NCBI RefSeq assembly: GCF_040807025.1
Contig: NC_090956.1
Span: 1,290,517-1,354,516 of the forward strand
Direction: 5' to 3'
Source: Struthio camelus
Lineage: Eukaryota > Chordata > Aves > Struthioniformes > Struthionidae
Length of the DNA stretch: 64,000 bases
The position numbers and the translations under genes were made by a program. The notes beneath the pieces are model-generated. The model had not been told where the DNA came from. It did no database searches and saw nothing but the letters and a program-made list of their open reading frames with translations. Shown piece by piece: positions 1-14,400 of the stretch; within the stretch, counting starts at the first letter, position 1; every line of letters begins with the position of its first letter.

Positions 1-2060
1 CGGCACGGGGGTTCCGACTGGAAGGGCGCCACGCTGGCCCAAAGCGCAGCCCTAACGCACGTACACGTTTGTCCAAAACTTCTCATTTCTTCTGAAGGCC
101 CTACAAAAATTTGCAGGCTGCTCCTTCTTCAGCTTCTCCTCCAGTCGCGCGTTCGGTGGCGGCGTCGGAGGGAAACGCTCACGCTCGCCGGTCCGGCAGG
201 ATGCCTGGGCCCAGTTTCACTTCCGCCGGAGCAGCACAGTCCTGCCAACACATGCAAAAGCCTCCGACGAGCCTGGGCCGACTCCGAGCACTTCAGCACC
301 CCTCCGGAAAGAGCACTTCTGCTAGGGACACGGTTTTGCAGCGCTGCGCAGCGCTCCCAGGAGAGCCGGAGCTTGGAGACGCTCGTGGCCAAAGGCCGGC
401 CGAGGCAGCAGCTCCTGAGCGGGCACCTTTCCCCCGGGGACCAGCGCCGCGGCGGTCGCAGCCCCCCGGAGCTGCCGTTTGCTGCGCCAGAAACCCGCTC
501 GCGGGGCAGGTAGGGGCGCAGGCGTGATCCACGCTGTCTGGCAGGGCGAAGCCCGGAGCTGGCGTCCGAGCGCCGCCGCGGGGAGCAGCGATCCGCAAGG
601 CCGGGGCTTTCCCAGGAAGGGAAGAGCCGCGGGGCCCTAGAGCTGCCGGCCGTCTGGAGCCCGGGCGGACCCCGAAAGCCACGGGCTGCTGCTGGGTGGC
701 AGGCTGGCAGAGCAAAGCCCTTCACCGCTTTGGCTTTCACGCTTTTCATTGGTGAGGTTTATATTTTTAATCATTTTTAAAGATGATTACGTTTTAAGCA
801 GCAATGATCTAAGCTAATGAGCAGCCTTTGCAGCTCGGCAGGAAAAGTCATGTCATTGGAGTTTCTTTTTTTTATCTTTCAGTCCAAAACATAGACGTTA
901 GGGAAATAAATGATTTCTTTTCACAGTGGCTTGATATAATTTTCTCCGTGCTGGGTTGTACGAGATGATGCAGCTCATTAAAATAATGATCAGACCTAGG
1001 AGTAGGATGCAGGCGGTGAACAGCAGCTGCAGCAAGTCCCGTATTTGCCATGAATATTTTACAGAAAGGCTTTGGGTCTCTCTTGGTGCTCGGTAGTTCT
1101 GCTATCGAGGCAGTGCTGTCCTTGCGGAGCGGACTTTGCGCGGGCGCGGAGGGAAATGCCCCCGGGGCGCGCGCCGGAGCGGCCGGCCGGCACCCGGCTC
1201 CCGGGGGACGCCAGCCCGCTCGGCTCCCGCGCTGCACGCGCGCATCATCTCGCCTGCCTGGCCAGCGGTGCGATAGCCCCCAAAAGCGAGCAGTCGGTGC
1301 CTGGACCGGGTTGGAGGAGGCTTCGCGGGACGGCGACGACCCCTGCGCCTGACGGGCCGGCTGCGGGGGGCAGCCCCACCGCCAAGTCCTCTCCCGCGGC
1401 CCCGGCGGCAGCTCCCTGCCCCCCTGCAGGATGTGCGGTCCCCCCGCGGTTTTGGGGGAGGAAGATGACGCCTGTACCCCGAGCTCGGCTGTGCCGCCAA
1501 GGCTGCGTTTCCCCGTGAGCTTCAGCCCCCTCCAGGCGAGCAAGACGCGGAGCCAGCGACGAGCCAGGGAGCCCAACGCCGCCGACCGCCGAGCTCGCGG
1601 CTGTAAGAAACCTAAACGGCGCGAGAGAGAAACGCAGATTTGTTCCGGAAAGCCAAAGCGGCTCAGAGCAGGGCTGGCGGCGGGGAGCAGCGGGTGCCGC
1701 GCGCGCCTGGCCGGCCCCGGCGACGGGACGGGGAGCCCGGACCTCGAGCCTGTTCCCAGCCCCGTCACGCAGCCCCCATCAGTCCCCTCCCCGCCGCGGG
1801 TCCGTCGTCAGCACGCTTTCTGCTGAGGGCTTTAAGGGCCGACTTGCAAAAAGCTCGAGAGAAGAGCCAAGCGCTGGCTGCCATCGACCCGGGGAGCGCC
1901 GTGCACGGGGCGAAGGGGCTCGACCCGGGCCCCAGCCCACTACCCGCCGCTGCTGGGGATGCAGCGCCGCCGGCGCCGCTGCCGCCCGCACCCCGCCGGA
2001 GCGCCCCGCTCGCGGGGACCCCCGTGGGCGGCGCGGTGACGGCACGGAGCAGACGCACCA
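1..2060. other. CpG-rich blocks, no gene recognised
   Basis: Two CpG-dense stretches (about 110-720 and 1130-2060) separated by an AT-rich gap. All long frames overlap on both strands and look compositional. They could be CpG islands of an unannotated transcript, but nothing in the sequence identifies an exon. Confidence 0.4.
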
Positions 2061-5000
2061 GCTGCCAGGCAGGACAGGCAGAAAGCGTCAGCTGCTCTCT
2101 CTCTTCAAGGCTGCTTAAAATTTTTTTTGGGGGGGGGGGGAGGGTTGATGCCTTCTACCTATCCAAGCTGAGCTCAGGGAAACACGGCAGCTCTTCAAGC
2201 CTCCCTTCTCCATTCATTTTCACAGCTGACTGCTCCTGCTGCTGCCAAGTCTCTCGCCGGGACGCGGGGCTGCTCCCTTAGAGATGCAGCAGCCCTCTCG
2301 AGCACAGCTCTTCCTCAGGCTGCACCGTCACGGGAGCGCTGAGCATTTATGGCTTTTATTGCATTTGTGGCCAGGGACCCACAGCAGGACGGAGACGCTG
2401 CTCACCCAGCGCTCTGCTGGTGTTTTGGAAAGCTCCGTGTTCCAGGCAGTGTCCGCATAACAGTGTTAGCTGTAAGTTAAGAGCGAATTGCTGGAGGAGG
2501 TTTATCGGATTTGTTAGAACTGACACATTTCTCAAGGACAGACCAACGAGACCTCTCACCAGGTCCAGGACGGTGCTCACGGCAGACCCTCCTTCACCTG
2601 TGCTGCAGCAATACCCACCGCCCAGGATGTGAGAAAAGCAGGTTCAGATCCTTGCCTGAGGCTGAGCTGCGTCGCCCAGGGAGCTTTCTCGTTGTATGAC
2701 TGGGATCTGGGCCGTACTGACAGCTCCAGAAGCTCTTGGTTTTGTGTCAATGAAAAATGAAAACTTCTTTGAATCATGACTGAATCATTTAGACGGGCTG
2801 GAGACGCTGTTTTCTCAGCAGCTCCGGGCTGCACCTCCTGCAAGTGCTCTGCAGGACCCTGCGTGCACGGGCTGCAGGTCTGCAAGTGCTCGCGGCTGGC
2901 CCGGCTGCCTGCCCGCCCCACCGCTGCCTTCGCCCCGGCACTCATTCTGCGTGAGGCCAGCAGGGCGCAGCTTCCGCGCTGAGCCCACATCCCCTGGGGC
3001 TGGGAAACCGCTGCTGGAGGAAGCAGCAACAACTGTTTTGGGTGGAACCGGCACTTTGTTTCTGCAGAAACCAAAAGCTGAGGGTCTAGCAGGGCTTCTC
3101 TAGCAGCCAGGCAGGGTCACGCATTGCCTGTGCATCGCTTTCGCTCTCCACGGGACCAAACATGATCTCAGAACTGATGGACAAAAGCGGATGAAGAGGA
3201 GCAAGCAGTCACTGCGGTGAAGTCTGACATCAGGCAGTGGGTGACTTGGCTCTCCGAGAGTGGAAAAACAGCAGCAAACGGCTGATCTGTAATGCTGATG
3301 AGGGGAACCAGGACTCTCGTATTTCTTTGGTCTTCTCATCTTGTATCCCGGGGAAACTGTTCTCTGTGGGAGAGTTCAGGGAATAACAAGCAAGCAACAT
3401 GCTGGACAGAGATTTGCTAATACCCTGTAAAAAAACTCTAACAGAGCGATTAGAATAAAAACACTGGAAATGTGCAGGCTGTAAAAGAGCAGTTAGAGGA
3501 ATCCTACTTCAGGCAATAAACATTGATTGCCAGCCATAAAGATGCAGTTCATTATTACCCACAAAAGTTTGGGAGCCAATATCTGTTGCCAAAATGGCTT
3601 AAGCAGCACCACAGCGCGGGTGCTCCCAGGCGCCCGGGGCTGGGCAGCGGACCAGAGCCATGCCGGCACGCCAGGCACACGGCGAGCCTGCCGGCACCTT
3701 CCCAGCGGCACGGCTCCTCCGGGCCGGGAGCTGGGGAACGGAGGTGCTGAGCGTGGCAGGCGTGAGGAGCCCCCTCGTACATCCAACCACAGATCCCAGC
3801 TAGCTTCAGACCTGCTGCAATCTCTAATGCTATTGCCTGAACATGCACCAAATTTGCCAGCAACCTGCCTTCCAGCCCCCAAAACTGCCAGTCACATGTG
3901 GTTGAGGCATCCTCGAAGGCTCAGCCAAGTGCCTGGGATGCAGGAGGAGCTGGAGCTGGTGAGCTTTGAGGACAATTTAGCACGGAGCCATCTCATCCCC
4001 CTGGAGGAACTGCTGCTCCCTCAGAAGTGGCACAGAGGGCACTCAAGGGACTGATGTGACTACTGGTGATTAATGGCTTAGAAAAAGGCTTTTGGAAGTT
4101 CTTGGCACCATTTATAGTCAAGGAAAAGCAGATAAGCAAACCTGCTGTGCCCTGAAATTTGTGCAACAAACATACCAGGTGGAAAATTCTCCAAACTCCA
4201 AAAACCAAACTTTCCCTTGGGGAAAGGCTGGAAACATCTTTCATGCTACGGAGCTTGGTGCCTTTTCAAGGGCAGGAGGAAATTCCAGTCTTTTTCCCCC
4301 AAGTCACTGGCATTTTGGAAAGCTGATGGGTGACCTGTTCCCAAAGCATCAAGCCCTTACTCTGCCTGATGGAGATACCAGGCTGAACGGGCAGTGCCGC
4401 GGTCCCGTCGGCAAGGCGCGCGTTCCCGGGGCCTCACGGGCTGCGAGCGCCAGCACAAACCGGGCACATAGGGACTGCCGAGCCCCCGGGAACCGTGCAA
4501 CGGCATCGCTCCTCCTGGGAGTTATTTGCAGCTTCTTGACCTCTGCCAGTGGTGTCTCAACACACGAAGACAAATTGCTCTGGTTGCAGAGGTTGTAACC
4601 ACAATCAATACAGCCTCCCCATGCAGGAGGTTTTAATTGTTTTGAACCTGAGCATTTCAGCCAAATCCCTGAGTGCGTTTTCTGTGTGTGCCCTGGAAAG
4701 CAGCTGTCACGCACCTCGGATGCCTGCGCTACGCCTTCTCGGATTAAGCTGTGCCTTGAGTCAGAGGAAACGCAGATCTGCAGGTTGGGTGCAGAGCAGA
4801 TCCGCAGCCGGCGCTGCGCAGAATGCCCAATTATCATCCGCCAGCAAGCGAGCCCGGGGAAACTCTGCCGCTTCTGACAAGCAGGTTTTCTCATCAGACA
4901 GCACAACAGTGAATCTTCCCAAATTTGCCCTTTCTCACTGAATAAACACGCTAAGTACACCCAGCCTGGGAAATCAATCTCTCGCTTCACAAGCAAGCGA

Positions 5001-6900
5001 GGGTAGGATTTGCAAACCGCGCTACCCCCCGTCCTGTTGCGAGCTCTGGCTCACGGCCACCCACGCCGGGACGGGCTCCCAGGGGCCGCCGGCGCTGGCG
5101 CCCACAACCCGCGGGACGGGGACCTCGCCCCGCCGCCGTCCTCGCTCGCTTAATGAAAAGAGGCAGCAGCAGAAGAGACTTCCCAAGCTTATTTTCTAGA
5201 TAACTGCCACTGCGCAGCCTCTAACGGAGGAGATTAGGGAAAGGCAGCGAGAGGGAGAGGACCACGTAGCTTGCCATGGTAGGGTGGAGAATGCAGTTTG
5301 TTAAATCTTAGGCCATATTTCTGAAGGAAGGAGGTTAGCCCTCCACGCGCAGAGTGGTTCAAGCGTGACTGTGAAACCGGTGCCTGCGGCAGCGAACGCC
5401 ACGGGCACCGCGGCTGGACAGCGGAGGAAGGATGCAACGGCTGTGGCCGTGCTTAACGGCAGTTCTTTCTTGCCTTCTCTTTCCTTTTTTAGGCTAAGAA
5501 AAACTTCTTGAAAGCCCCCTTTCCGTTTCCAGCAATACGGGACTCAGATCTGGCTTGCTGTTCAAAGTCGGCTCACCATTTGTAAGAGCGGTGGGACTGC
5601 TGATCTTCTTGCTGTCCAGGAAGATCACGCTTCCCGTGTATTTCATCGCGTCTGTTAGGATGTTTAACCATCTCTGAAGGAGATCCTGGATCTCCAGGAA
5701 ACCTGCATTTAGGGCTTGTGGCTTGTTTTTTGGGCTGAGAGATACTCAAAGACCTCACAGCAGCAAGACAAAGAGCTCCTGCAGGGTTTCAATGATCTGA
5801 GAGGTTAAAAGGCTCTTGAACCCGTAGGTGAAAGCATCAGGGAGGCACTCAGAGTGATTTATAGCTTCTCCACCAGCTTACAAACAGCTTGCTTCCTTTT
5901 TTCTAGTTTTCATTTATTTTTCTAGTTACTATGAAATAAATATGAAGATAATTTAAAATTCAGATTTTCAGATTCAGAGGCTGCATGCTTGCAGCAGGCT
6001 GCCTTCCTGGCCCAGGGCAAGCCACAAAGCGTTTGCAGGTTTTAATGGCTCGTGCTTTTACAACGCCCAGCTCTCCAAATCAGGGGATATTTTCATGTTA
6101 TCTGCTCCCTAAGGTAAGTTTCTACCTGCTGGCACAGGAGGAAAAGTACTGCAGTGTATTTGCAGGAGAGCATAGCTCGCACGAATCAAAGCAGTGCTTG
6201 AGGCACTTTGGCCAATCTCACCTCTCCTTGGACTTCAGCCAAGCCCCGCGTCCCCCGCCACGGGAGCTAGGAAGGAGTGCTGCACCCGATCAGGTCAGAC
6301 AAGGAGATCTCCCACTGCAAATTTTCTGCTACTTACATGGAAAATGGTATCTCGCATCCCGAGAGCTCACAAGGACGTCGGTGGGGCGAATCGGCCACTC
6401 CGGCAGGGAGCCCTGCTGCTCCGAGCTGAGCAGGGCGGGTGTCTAGAGGGCGTGGAGGCACCTGCGGAGGCTTCTCCAGACCCACAGATGAAGGCCTGAG
6501 AGGCAGCAGGGCCGAGCCTGGGTGCACCTCGGGCTCACGGCGATGGATGATTTCTTCCTTCCCAAGCAGCCCTGGAGCCCAGGTCCGGAGCGCGGTGCAG
6601 CGGGACGGGCACAGCTGCCGTGCCGCGTCCCCTGCAGAGCAGGGCTGTCCTGTGTCCCCAGGACGCTGTGACGGGGCTGCACCCAAGAGCAGCTCAGCAC
6701 CCACCGCCTGGTGACTGCCGGGCCCCCGACAGCCTGCAGAGCACAGGGAAAGCCATCGCGAGCATCTATCCAATGACAGTTTTACCCATGCAGCTGCTTT
6801 TTTTCAAAAAAGGAAGTTTTTAAAGATGCAATCCTGGCCTTTGTATTAACATTTTAATTACAAGTTTCTGGGACTTTTTTCTAAGATAAACACATTTTAA
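2061..6900. other. Intergenic, no gene recognised
   Basis: Mixed-composition DNA with a short G run near 2130 and moderately GC-rich patches near 4.4 and 5.0-5.15 kb. No homology, repeat family or RNA gene recognised. Confidence 0.5.
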
Positions 6901-6979
6901 TTGCAAATTGCTTCTGCTGTCTTTAACCATCCCCTAGTACTGTGAGCAGCTGTTGTTTTTAACATTTAATGAAATTGTG

Positions 6980-8420
6980 TTTAGGATGGGCTCCGATACT
7001 GCCTGCCAGAGCTCCGGGAAGCGAAGCTCCCTCGGACGCAGCGGAGAGTCGGGTCGCCGGCGACCCGGGCAGAGCAGCAGAGCCGCCTGCAGACGCCCTG
7101 CCTGAACCCAGGTGACGGTCCAGGACGCCGTGCCGGGCGCTTTCCCCGTGCCCCAGGCTTGCCCGGCTCTGTGCCGCAGGGATGCACGGCTCCTGCGCAT
7201 CTCCAGGCAGCAGCTCGCAGCCGCCCGTGCCCCGGGGCGGAGGAAAGACGAGTCCCCAGGGCACAGGGCCCGCTTTCCGGTCGGGTTTCTGGCAGGCTCA
7301 GCTCCTTCTAGGCAATATCTCCACGGCAATAAAGCAGCCATGAGCAGCTCTGCGGGTGCTTCTGGTTCGTCCCTCGGGGCAGCCCACAGGTGCAGCGATG
7401 TGGGCAGTGCTCAGCGCGCTGCACACTCGCGGGCTGCCGCCGCAGACCAGGTCGCCCAGGGGCAGCTGCCCCAGGGGCACAAGGGCTGGGGACGACCCGG
7501 GGCAGCGGGAAGGTGATGTCTCCGCACTGCTGCCTGGGCTTGCAAACGTCCGACTGCAACATAGGGTAATTCCCCGCCCGCGTGTTGCTGACGAGGGGTA
7601 AGGGTAAGTAAGGGCAGATAAGTAAGGCTGGGCAGCAAGAGGAAATCACTGACCTGCTTTAGGCTCCAGGCTTCACAAGAGAAAAAGCTCCACGTTAAAA
7701 TAATTTTTTTTTTTTTTTAAAGAAAAGAGAGCCTGCAGTTTTAAGTATTTGCTACTTACTTCACGGCTATAGAACATTTGTTAGCCTTTTCAATTATTTT
7801 TGCCAGTTTGCTGCTAGGTTAACTGGCTTGAAATTCACTGTGAAGATATATAACGTATTTAAAGACTCTCTGAAAAGCTCGCCCCTGCTCCCCGGGGCGC
7901 TGGGGAGAGTGCGCTATCCGCTCGCCCGGGCCTGCGAGAGCAGCGTTCGCTGCGCTTCCTCTTTCTCCCTTACTTTATGGGCTCGAACAGCAACGATTTA
8001 CCTGCTGCCGGCTCCTCACTTTTCGGTTTCCCGCGAGGCTGAACAAGCGAAAGGGGCAGCGGGTGCGAGGGTGGAGCGCCCGCCGGCTCCGGCTGCACCG
8101 GGGGCAGACGCTCCCCCCAGGGAGCCCCCTCGCCCCGAGAGCTGCCCGCGCGCACTCGCTTTTCAGGCTGGTAATCAAAGCCGGCAGGCCGGTGCCCGCC
8201 GCTGGTGCAGAGCGTGGCCCCAGGAAGCCCCTCGGGCCGGTTTTCTCGTGCTCAGCGCTGTCCGCCCGCGCCGCCGGCCCTCGCCCGCCTGGGAAGGTGG
8301 CGGTGGCTGGCAGCTGCCGGGTCCCCGGCCCCTGGTGGAGATGCTGACCTCGCTACCTGTGCGCACGGGGGAGTTCACTGGGAGGAAGCGGGAGAGCTGT
8401 CGTTCTCAGCCGCAAAAAAA
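6980..8420. other. CpG-rich patches downstream of CACNG3
   Basis: GC-rich segments at about 6.98-7.58 and 7.88-8.40 kb, with AT-rich sequence and a 13-base T run (about 7706-7718) between them. No exon recognised. Confidence 0.4.
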
Positions 8421-11400
8421 CTCAGTTCCTTAAAAATAAAATTTAAGGAAAACTGATGAAACATACCATTACCAAAGCATGCATGGGATCTGGGGTTGGA
8501 CAGCCGAGAAGCCAGACGGGGGAAGCTTTGCTGGCCTGCAAGGAGGCAGTTTGAGCACAGGTTTGGGAAATAAGAGCACACAAGTCTTCACCATGGCCCT
8601 GCACTGGCTCCCTGAGCATCCCCCGAACCCAGGGGCTCCCCAAGTCCCAGGCACACACCAGCCTCCCGGGGAGGTGGTGAGGCACAGGTAAGGCTTTAAA
8701 GTAGCATTGGAGTATTTACTATTGTTTTCAACTGGGGAAAATGGATAAGCCTAAATATAGGGCTCAGATGATATTTATTGTATGCCTACTAAGAACACAG
8801 GGATTGCTAAAAGTCACTGGGACAAAGCTAATGATTAAAGGATAATAACCACTTGCATGTTTGTAAATTATGTCCTTGATATGGAAGTAGAGTATTTTTA
8901 GGTTGGAGCTTGGTGCTCCACACTCCGGTGCAGGAACAGCTACAGTTTCCGTGAAAGCAGGATCCTGCGATAATTACCCCCTTGCCAAAGCACAAGAGAG
9001 GGCTGGAGACAGGATCCGTCCTAGGCAACCACCCACAGGGCGGCAGCAGCTCTGCCATCGCACTGGGCACCTTGCTTCACAGCAGCAAGGACACCTCTGG
9101 AGCCAGGTGTCCTGAGCACCTGCCAGCTCTTCTGGGCCACCAAGTGCCTGCAACCAGCATTAAATGCATAGAAGTCCACAACTTTCACTTTACCAAGGGT
9201 TTGCCCTCCTGATTGTGGAGGACTTAGCATTTTGCAGGTGTGAATGACTGAAGCCTCCTACCAGCCCCAAAGGGAAGATCCTTCAGCAAACCTCATAGGT
9301 CTCTTGTTTGCCCCCCAGATGGGGTAACATGTTTGAAGCTAACATTCACAGAGTGCTGTCAGCTGTTTCATGTGACACAGCCCAAGGCTGAAGCCAAAAA
9401 GCCCTTAAGTGCTCTGTACTTGGAGCATGTCCCTAAGTGGCTGAAATTTTGGGGAGTGACTTCTCCAGTCCAATGCCAGCTGAAGCACCCAGCTGAGCAG
9501 AGGCCGATCTGCAAGCAGCAGACACCGGAGACAAGGTTTCCTCCCGCCCAGGGGGCCTTGAGCCACAACAGGGCAGAGTGGGCTTTGGCTCAGACACAGC
9601 ATCCTTAGCCAGATCCCCACAGCTTGCTCCGATTGCTTTTTTGGGAATCCGGGTTCTTTCTCTGGCTTATTTGCCTTTAAATCCAAAACTGCCAAACTCT
9701 TCAGGCTCTCGGATTTGGTTTAGGAAACTTCCCGAGTACTTGCAACTGCTTTGGTATGAAAGGGGTGGCAGCAGTCTGTCTTCTTCTTTGCACCCCCCCC
9801 CCCTTCCTTTGAAACCCAAACTTCCTGGAGTCTGAAATGGACAATCAGGCCGCAGCAGCAGCTGCAGCCCGAGAACTTCAGCTCTTGGCAGCAGCATCAG
9901 AACTACAAAACTATTTCTTTGAGGCAAATTATGCATTCATCTAGCTCATTTGAAACAAAATATGATTTGCAATTTAACTTTCCATAATGAGCTCCTGCTA
10001 TTATACGGTTTCTATAATGGCTGGTTTCATTGGAACAGATTGTTGGTGCACATGGTTTACAAAACATTTTCAATGCAAGCCCCGTTTTTTCTTATTTTAA
10101 ATAGCAACAGCTGCTAAGCATGATAATTATTGTATTTCATCAAAATAAACTTACCAAGTTGCTTCTTAATGCTACTCATTGCAGTTTCCAATGGACCTAT
10201 GTGTTATTAAAGAAAATGGAAACTTTGGTTTTCTAAAGAGAGATCTGAAAAACAAAAACAGAAGTGAACTGTGTGTGACAGTTCAGGACTGACAGGCATA
10301 ACATTGTCTGCTCTAATCCCAGGCTCCCATTCTCCCCCAGCCGCGGACGGGCTCCTGGCAGGCACTCAGCACCCTGCTCCATTCTCCAGGAACAGCAGGG
10401 CTCGTCCCTTCCGCTACACCGGAAACCCCAAAACAGTTTGCTCTCCTTTGTGTTTTCCAGCACCGTTAGCATCACTGCTCTGACGAGTCCTGCTTGACCC
10501 ATGCTGGGATCCTGCCTTGGCACTGAGCCCTGCTGCCTTCCACAGCCCCCACCAAGGAAATGACTGCTCCTTCATCTTCCCCCTCTACTTTCTCAAAAAA
10601 GAGTTTTACCTGCTTTGTACATGCCATCCCTCACATTATCCCCTTGCAGAGGCAGAATTCCCATCCTTCCCCTCAAACCCCACCTCACCCCGGGCCAGGC
10701 AGCAGTGCTGTGTCAGGTCCTGTCCCAGCAAGGCACAGTGGTGCCACCTTGCACTTGGCCACTGGCTTGGTAGCACCAACTCCTGGCCACCACCCATGGC
10801 ACAAACAGCTCAAGGGAACTGCTGGGGCAGGGGGGGGTGAAATTAAACCCTGCAGTTTTGTCTATTCTTAGCCCAGGATCCTGGCATGAAGAGGGATCTA
10901 GCTGCATGTGCATAGGTAACAAACCCAGTTCTCAGCTAACTCTGCCACTTCACTTAGTCCCATGGAGCAGCCACTGGCACCTTCCCCACAACAGCGGCCT
11001 GCACTAGCCCAGGCGTCTGCCACCCTGCTCAGGGCGGCCTGCGATGTGCTGCTCATCCCTTCGGGCAACTCACTCCAGGCTCATGCTGGGACTGCTTGCA
11101 GACGTGTCTGGTGCAGCCCAGCCAGACAGCCAAGCCAGTGCCCTGGGCTTGTCCTGCCCAAACTGTTCCCAGGTGACCTGGCCACAAGCCCATCCATGCA
11201 CATGCTCCTGGGCCTGGGGAACGAGGTGCTCCTGCAGCAGCTCTCAACTGCTCTGGAGGCAACAGGAGCAGCTTTGTCACCAATGGAGAACTGAAGCTTC
11301 CCTTTGCTCCTCCTCTTCCAAATTGCTTCTGGTCTCCCTGGAGCACTACTGCCCTCCCCCTTGCTTCAGTTTGCTATCACAGGACAGAGATCCAGCAACT

Positions 11401-14400
11401 CAGCTCCCCACATGTAGACTGGTTCCTTGAACTCAGTGGAACACAAGGTCAATGCAATTATGAGATATCTGGGAGTCACCACCTCTGAGCACCACACTGC
11501 CCTCAACCCTGCCTGCATGAGGCCTCCGGGGGAATATGTAGAAGTGATGGAGTCATTTGCTGCGCCTGGTCACTGTTAGTGGAAGCAATGCATTTTGCAC
11601 AACTAGAGAGTTAAGAGAAAAGAAGCCAGGAAAAAGCCACATGTGAATGGATGCCCTGTCCGCTCTGGAGCATGGCTAGCTCTGCCAGCAAGCAGAGACA
11701 CTATCTCACACTGCCCCTCACTTGGCATGAGGAGTTTTCTCACTACAGGCTGGTTTTGCAGATGTGACGAGACACATCTACAAAAGGAGTAAGCTCAAGG
11801 GGTGCTGAAGGCCCCGGCATCTCCCAACAGGGCATATGAGATGTCTCCAAGGGGAAATTTGGAACGGCACACCTCCCTGTGTCCATCCTGCCTCTGCTAG
11901 GTCTTGCTGCAAGAAAAAATGACTGGCCAGAAGACAGATTTCTTCTGCTGAGCAAGAGCCTTCAGAAGACAAATTCTCCTCTTTTCTTTTCCTGCTCAGA
12001 CCATGTTTATCAGGCAACATGCTTCAGCCCCAAACTGTCCCTGTGTGGTCCCTCCACTCACTGCCACGCATCTGCTTGGAGCAGCGACGGCTGCGTTCAC
12101 GACCGCCTCGAGCGCTGCCTTCGTGACGCAGGCGCCGGAGCAATGCTGGGTTAAAGCGCTCCCGGAGTCATAGCTCTTCTTAAAGACGATATGGCTCTCA
12201 AATAGTTTTGCAGCAAGGAAGACACGAACATGCACACCCAGAACTCGGCACGTCGGTCTCCAAGGGCTAGGAAACACCGGGGTAACGGCAGGCCGCGTCT
12301 TTTGGGTCTGGCTCTTTTCTCACACAACTGTTGTCCCTGCCTGAGCTGCTAATGCCACAGGAGACAGCCAGTGCCGTGACAACGCTGGGAATACTAATGA
12401 GGCTGGAAGCAGCAAGAGTAACTAAGGAAACCAGAGGAGGGAGAGAAAGTTACTTAAGAGAGCAAAACATGCTGTAAATGGTCAAAAGCAGAGCAAAAAG
12501 GTACAGCTGGCTGGCCGTAGGGAAGAGGGACATGTGAGCGAGGACAGAGACTTTCACTCACTTCAGCTACTGGTAAATTTGATCCTTCATTAACTTAGAT
12601 CCAAACTTTGCAAATCAGATAATCCGCGTGATGCGTAATGCTAACACTTGCCCTTCCTTGCACCCACACCCGTCTGCGATCGTCAGGCCGATGCCGCGGG
12701 CTAACACCGAGTCCGGCAGAAGGGGGCTACAGAGCTGACAAAGAAAGTCCAAAAATCTGTAATGGCAGAAGTGAAGGGAAGAGTCCAGGAGGCTCCTCAG
12801 GAGAAGGTGGTCTGCACAGTCCAGCATTACTCAGTGCAAGGGCTGCCCTGCACTGGGCAGGCTCAGAGCTGGCCAAGGCTGCGAGTTATTCCAGGTGAGC
12901 TCCTTTTGCTCAGCAGAAGGAACAGTTCATCAAGAAAGAGGGAAGACTGCCTGATTAAAGAAAACAAAACCCCAGAAGCCAGCTGCGTCTGTGCAAGGTG
13001 GCAGCTCAGACATGGGCACATACCAGCGATCACCAATTCCGTTCGGGACTCGTCATCGAGGGAGGACAACAGCAGCAGCTCTTGGGCACATTCACTGCTC
13101 TGCTGCATCACCCATTCCGGCTCTCAGCCAACACCACCAGGTCAGGCAGGTCCTGGGGCACCAACAGACACGAGCTCCTGGCCCTCAGAGCTGCCCTCTC
13201 CCCACATCCTTGTCCCTTTTCACTGTTTTTTTGGAAACCCATGGGGGTTTGGGGCAGTAACACTGACACCCTGCCACCCATGAGGGGCTGGCTCTTATTT
13301 AGGGCTGTTTCTTGAAAGAGTGAAACACCACTGGAGCCCCTTTCACCATTGGGTGCCCACTCAAGGCCGTGGCGCACCGAGCAGCAAGAGCTCCTGCAGG
13401 TCGCTGCGGCTGAGGACTCTCAGGTCTATAAGCCCATTAGCTCCCCTTCAACAAGCCCCCCAGGTCCACAGCAAGCACAGGAGCCAGCTAGGACAAGCAG
13501 TGCTAATTAACTAATTGCACTTACCTGCACAGTTGCTCCCTGGGGCTCTTCTGCAGGTGCTGGTGGGAAGTGCTGCACCAGGGTCCCCAGGCTGCCACAT
13601 GGCACTGGGAAACACGACCCAGAACATCTATGAGCCCAGCACAACCCTGGCAAGAAACACCAGGGCGAAGGATCTCTGCTCACATGAGCTCACTTGGGGC
13701 AGGGAGGTTTTTTCTCTAGGGACTAAAGGGAGGTTAGCAACAGAGGGACAAGTTTTTCAGCAAATAAGACCTTACTTTGCAAGCAGGTGAAAGTTTTTGC
13801 TAATAATTTTCTGGGGAACTTTCAAGAGCAAGGTTTAGCAGCTGTGGTCAGCCAGAGATTTACAGGTCTGCAGGTGCTTGCAACAGCTGCAACGACACCC
13901 CAGATGAAAAGCTGCCCTTTAAAACATCCCAGTGTTTGGATTTAGATGACATACAGCAGTGGCACCGCAGAAGCCATTACTGTCCATCAAGTAAATAATA
14001 AACATGCTTTATAAATTGCTATGACTTACCTAGGCTTTCATGAGCTATTTCAAACAGTAAAAACCAACAAATCAAAGCCAGAAAAAAAACAAAGGACAGT
14101 GTCAAGAAAAGAATACCCTGGAGAGCTGGCCGCTTTGAAGGCGTACTGACACCCTGCAGGGGAGTTTTCCTTTACAGAAAGCCACAGGGAGGTTTGTGTG
14201 TTTATCCTGATGCAGCTGCAGATTTGGGCTTGGAAAAAGGGTCAGGAGAACAACTGTTTGCTGTGGACCAACTCTGCAGACATCTTCCCTTCCTGTTTCC
14301 TTGTGTTTGTCCCAACAAACAAGGTTTTCTTGGGTTTTCTGTCTATTACAACATGAACACAGCAATTAAAAAACAAATTCCTCCAAGATGGAAATGAGCA

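Noticed and set aside
129-749. 206-codon minus frame near the left edge.
   Set aside because: CpG-rich, overlapped by other open frames on both strands, no recognisable family.
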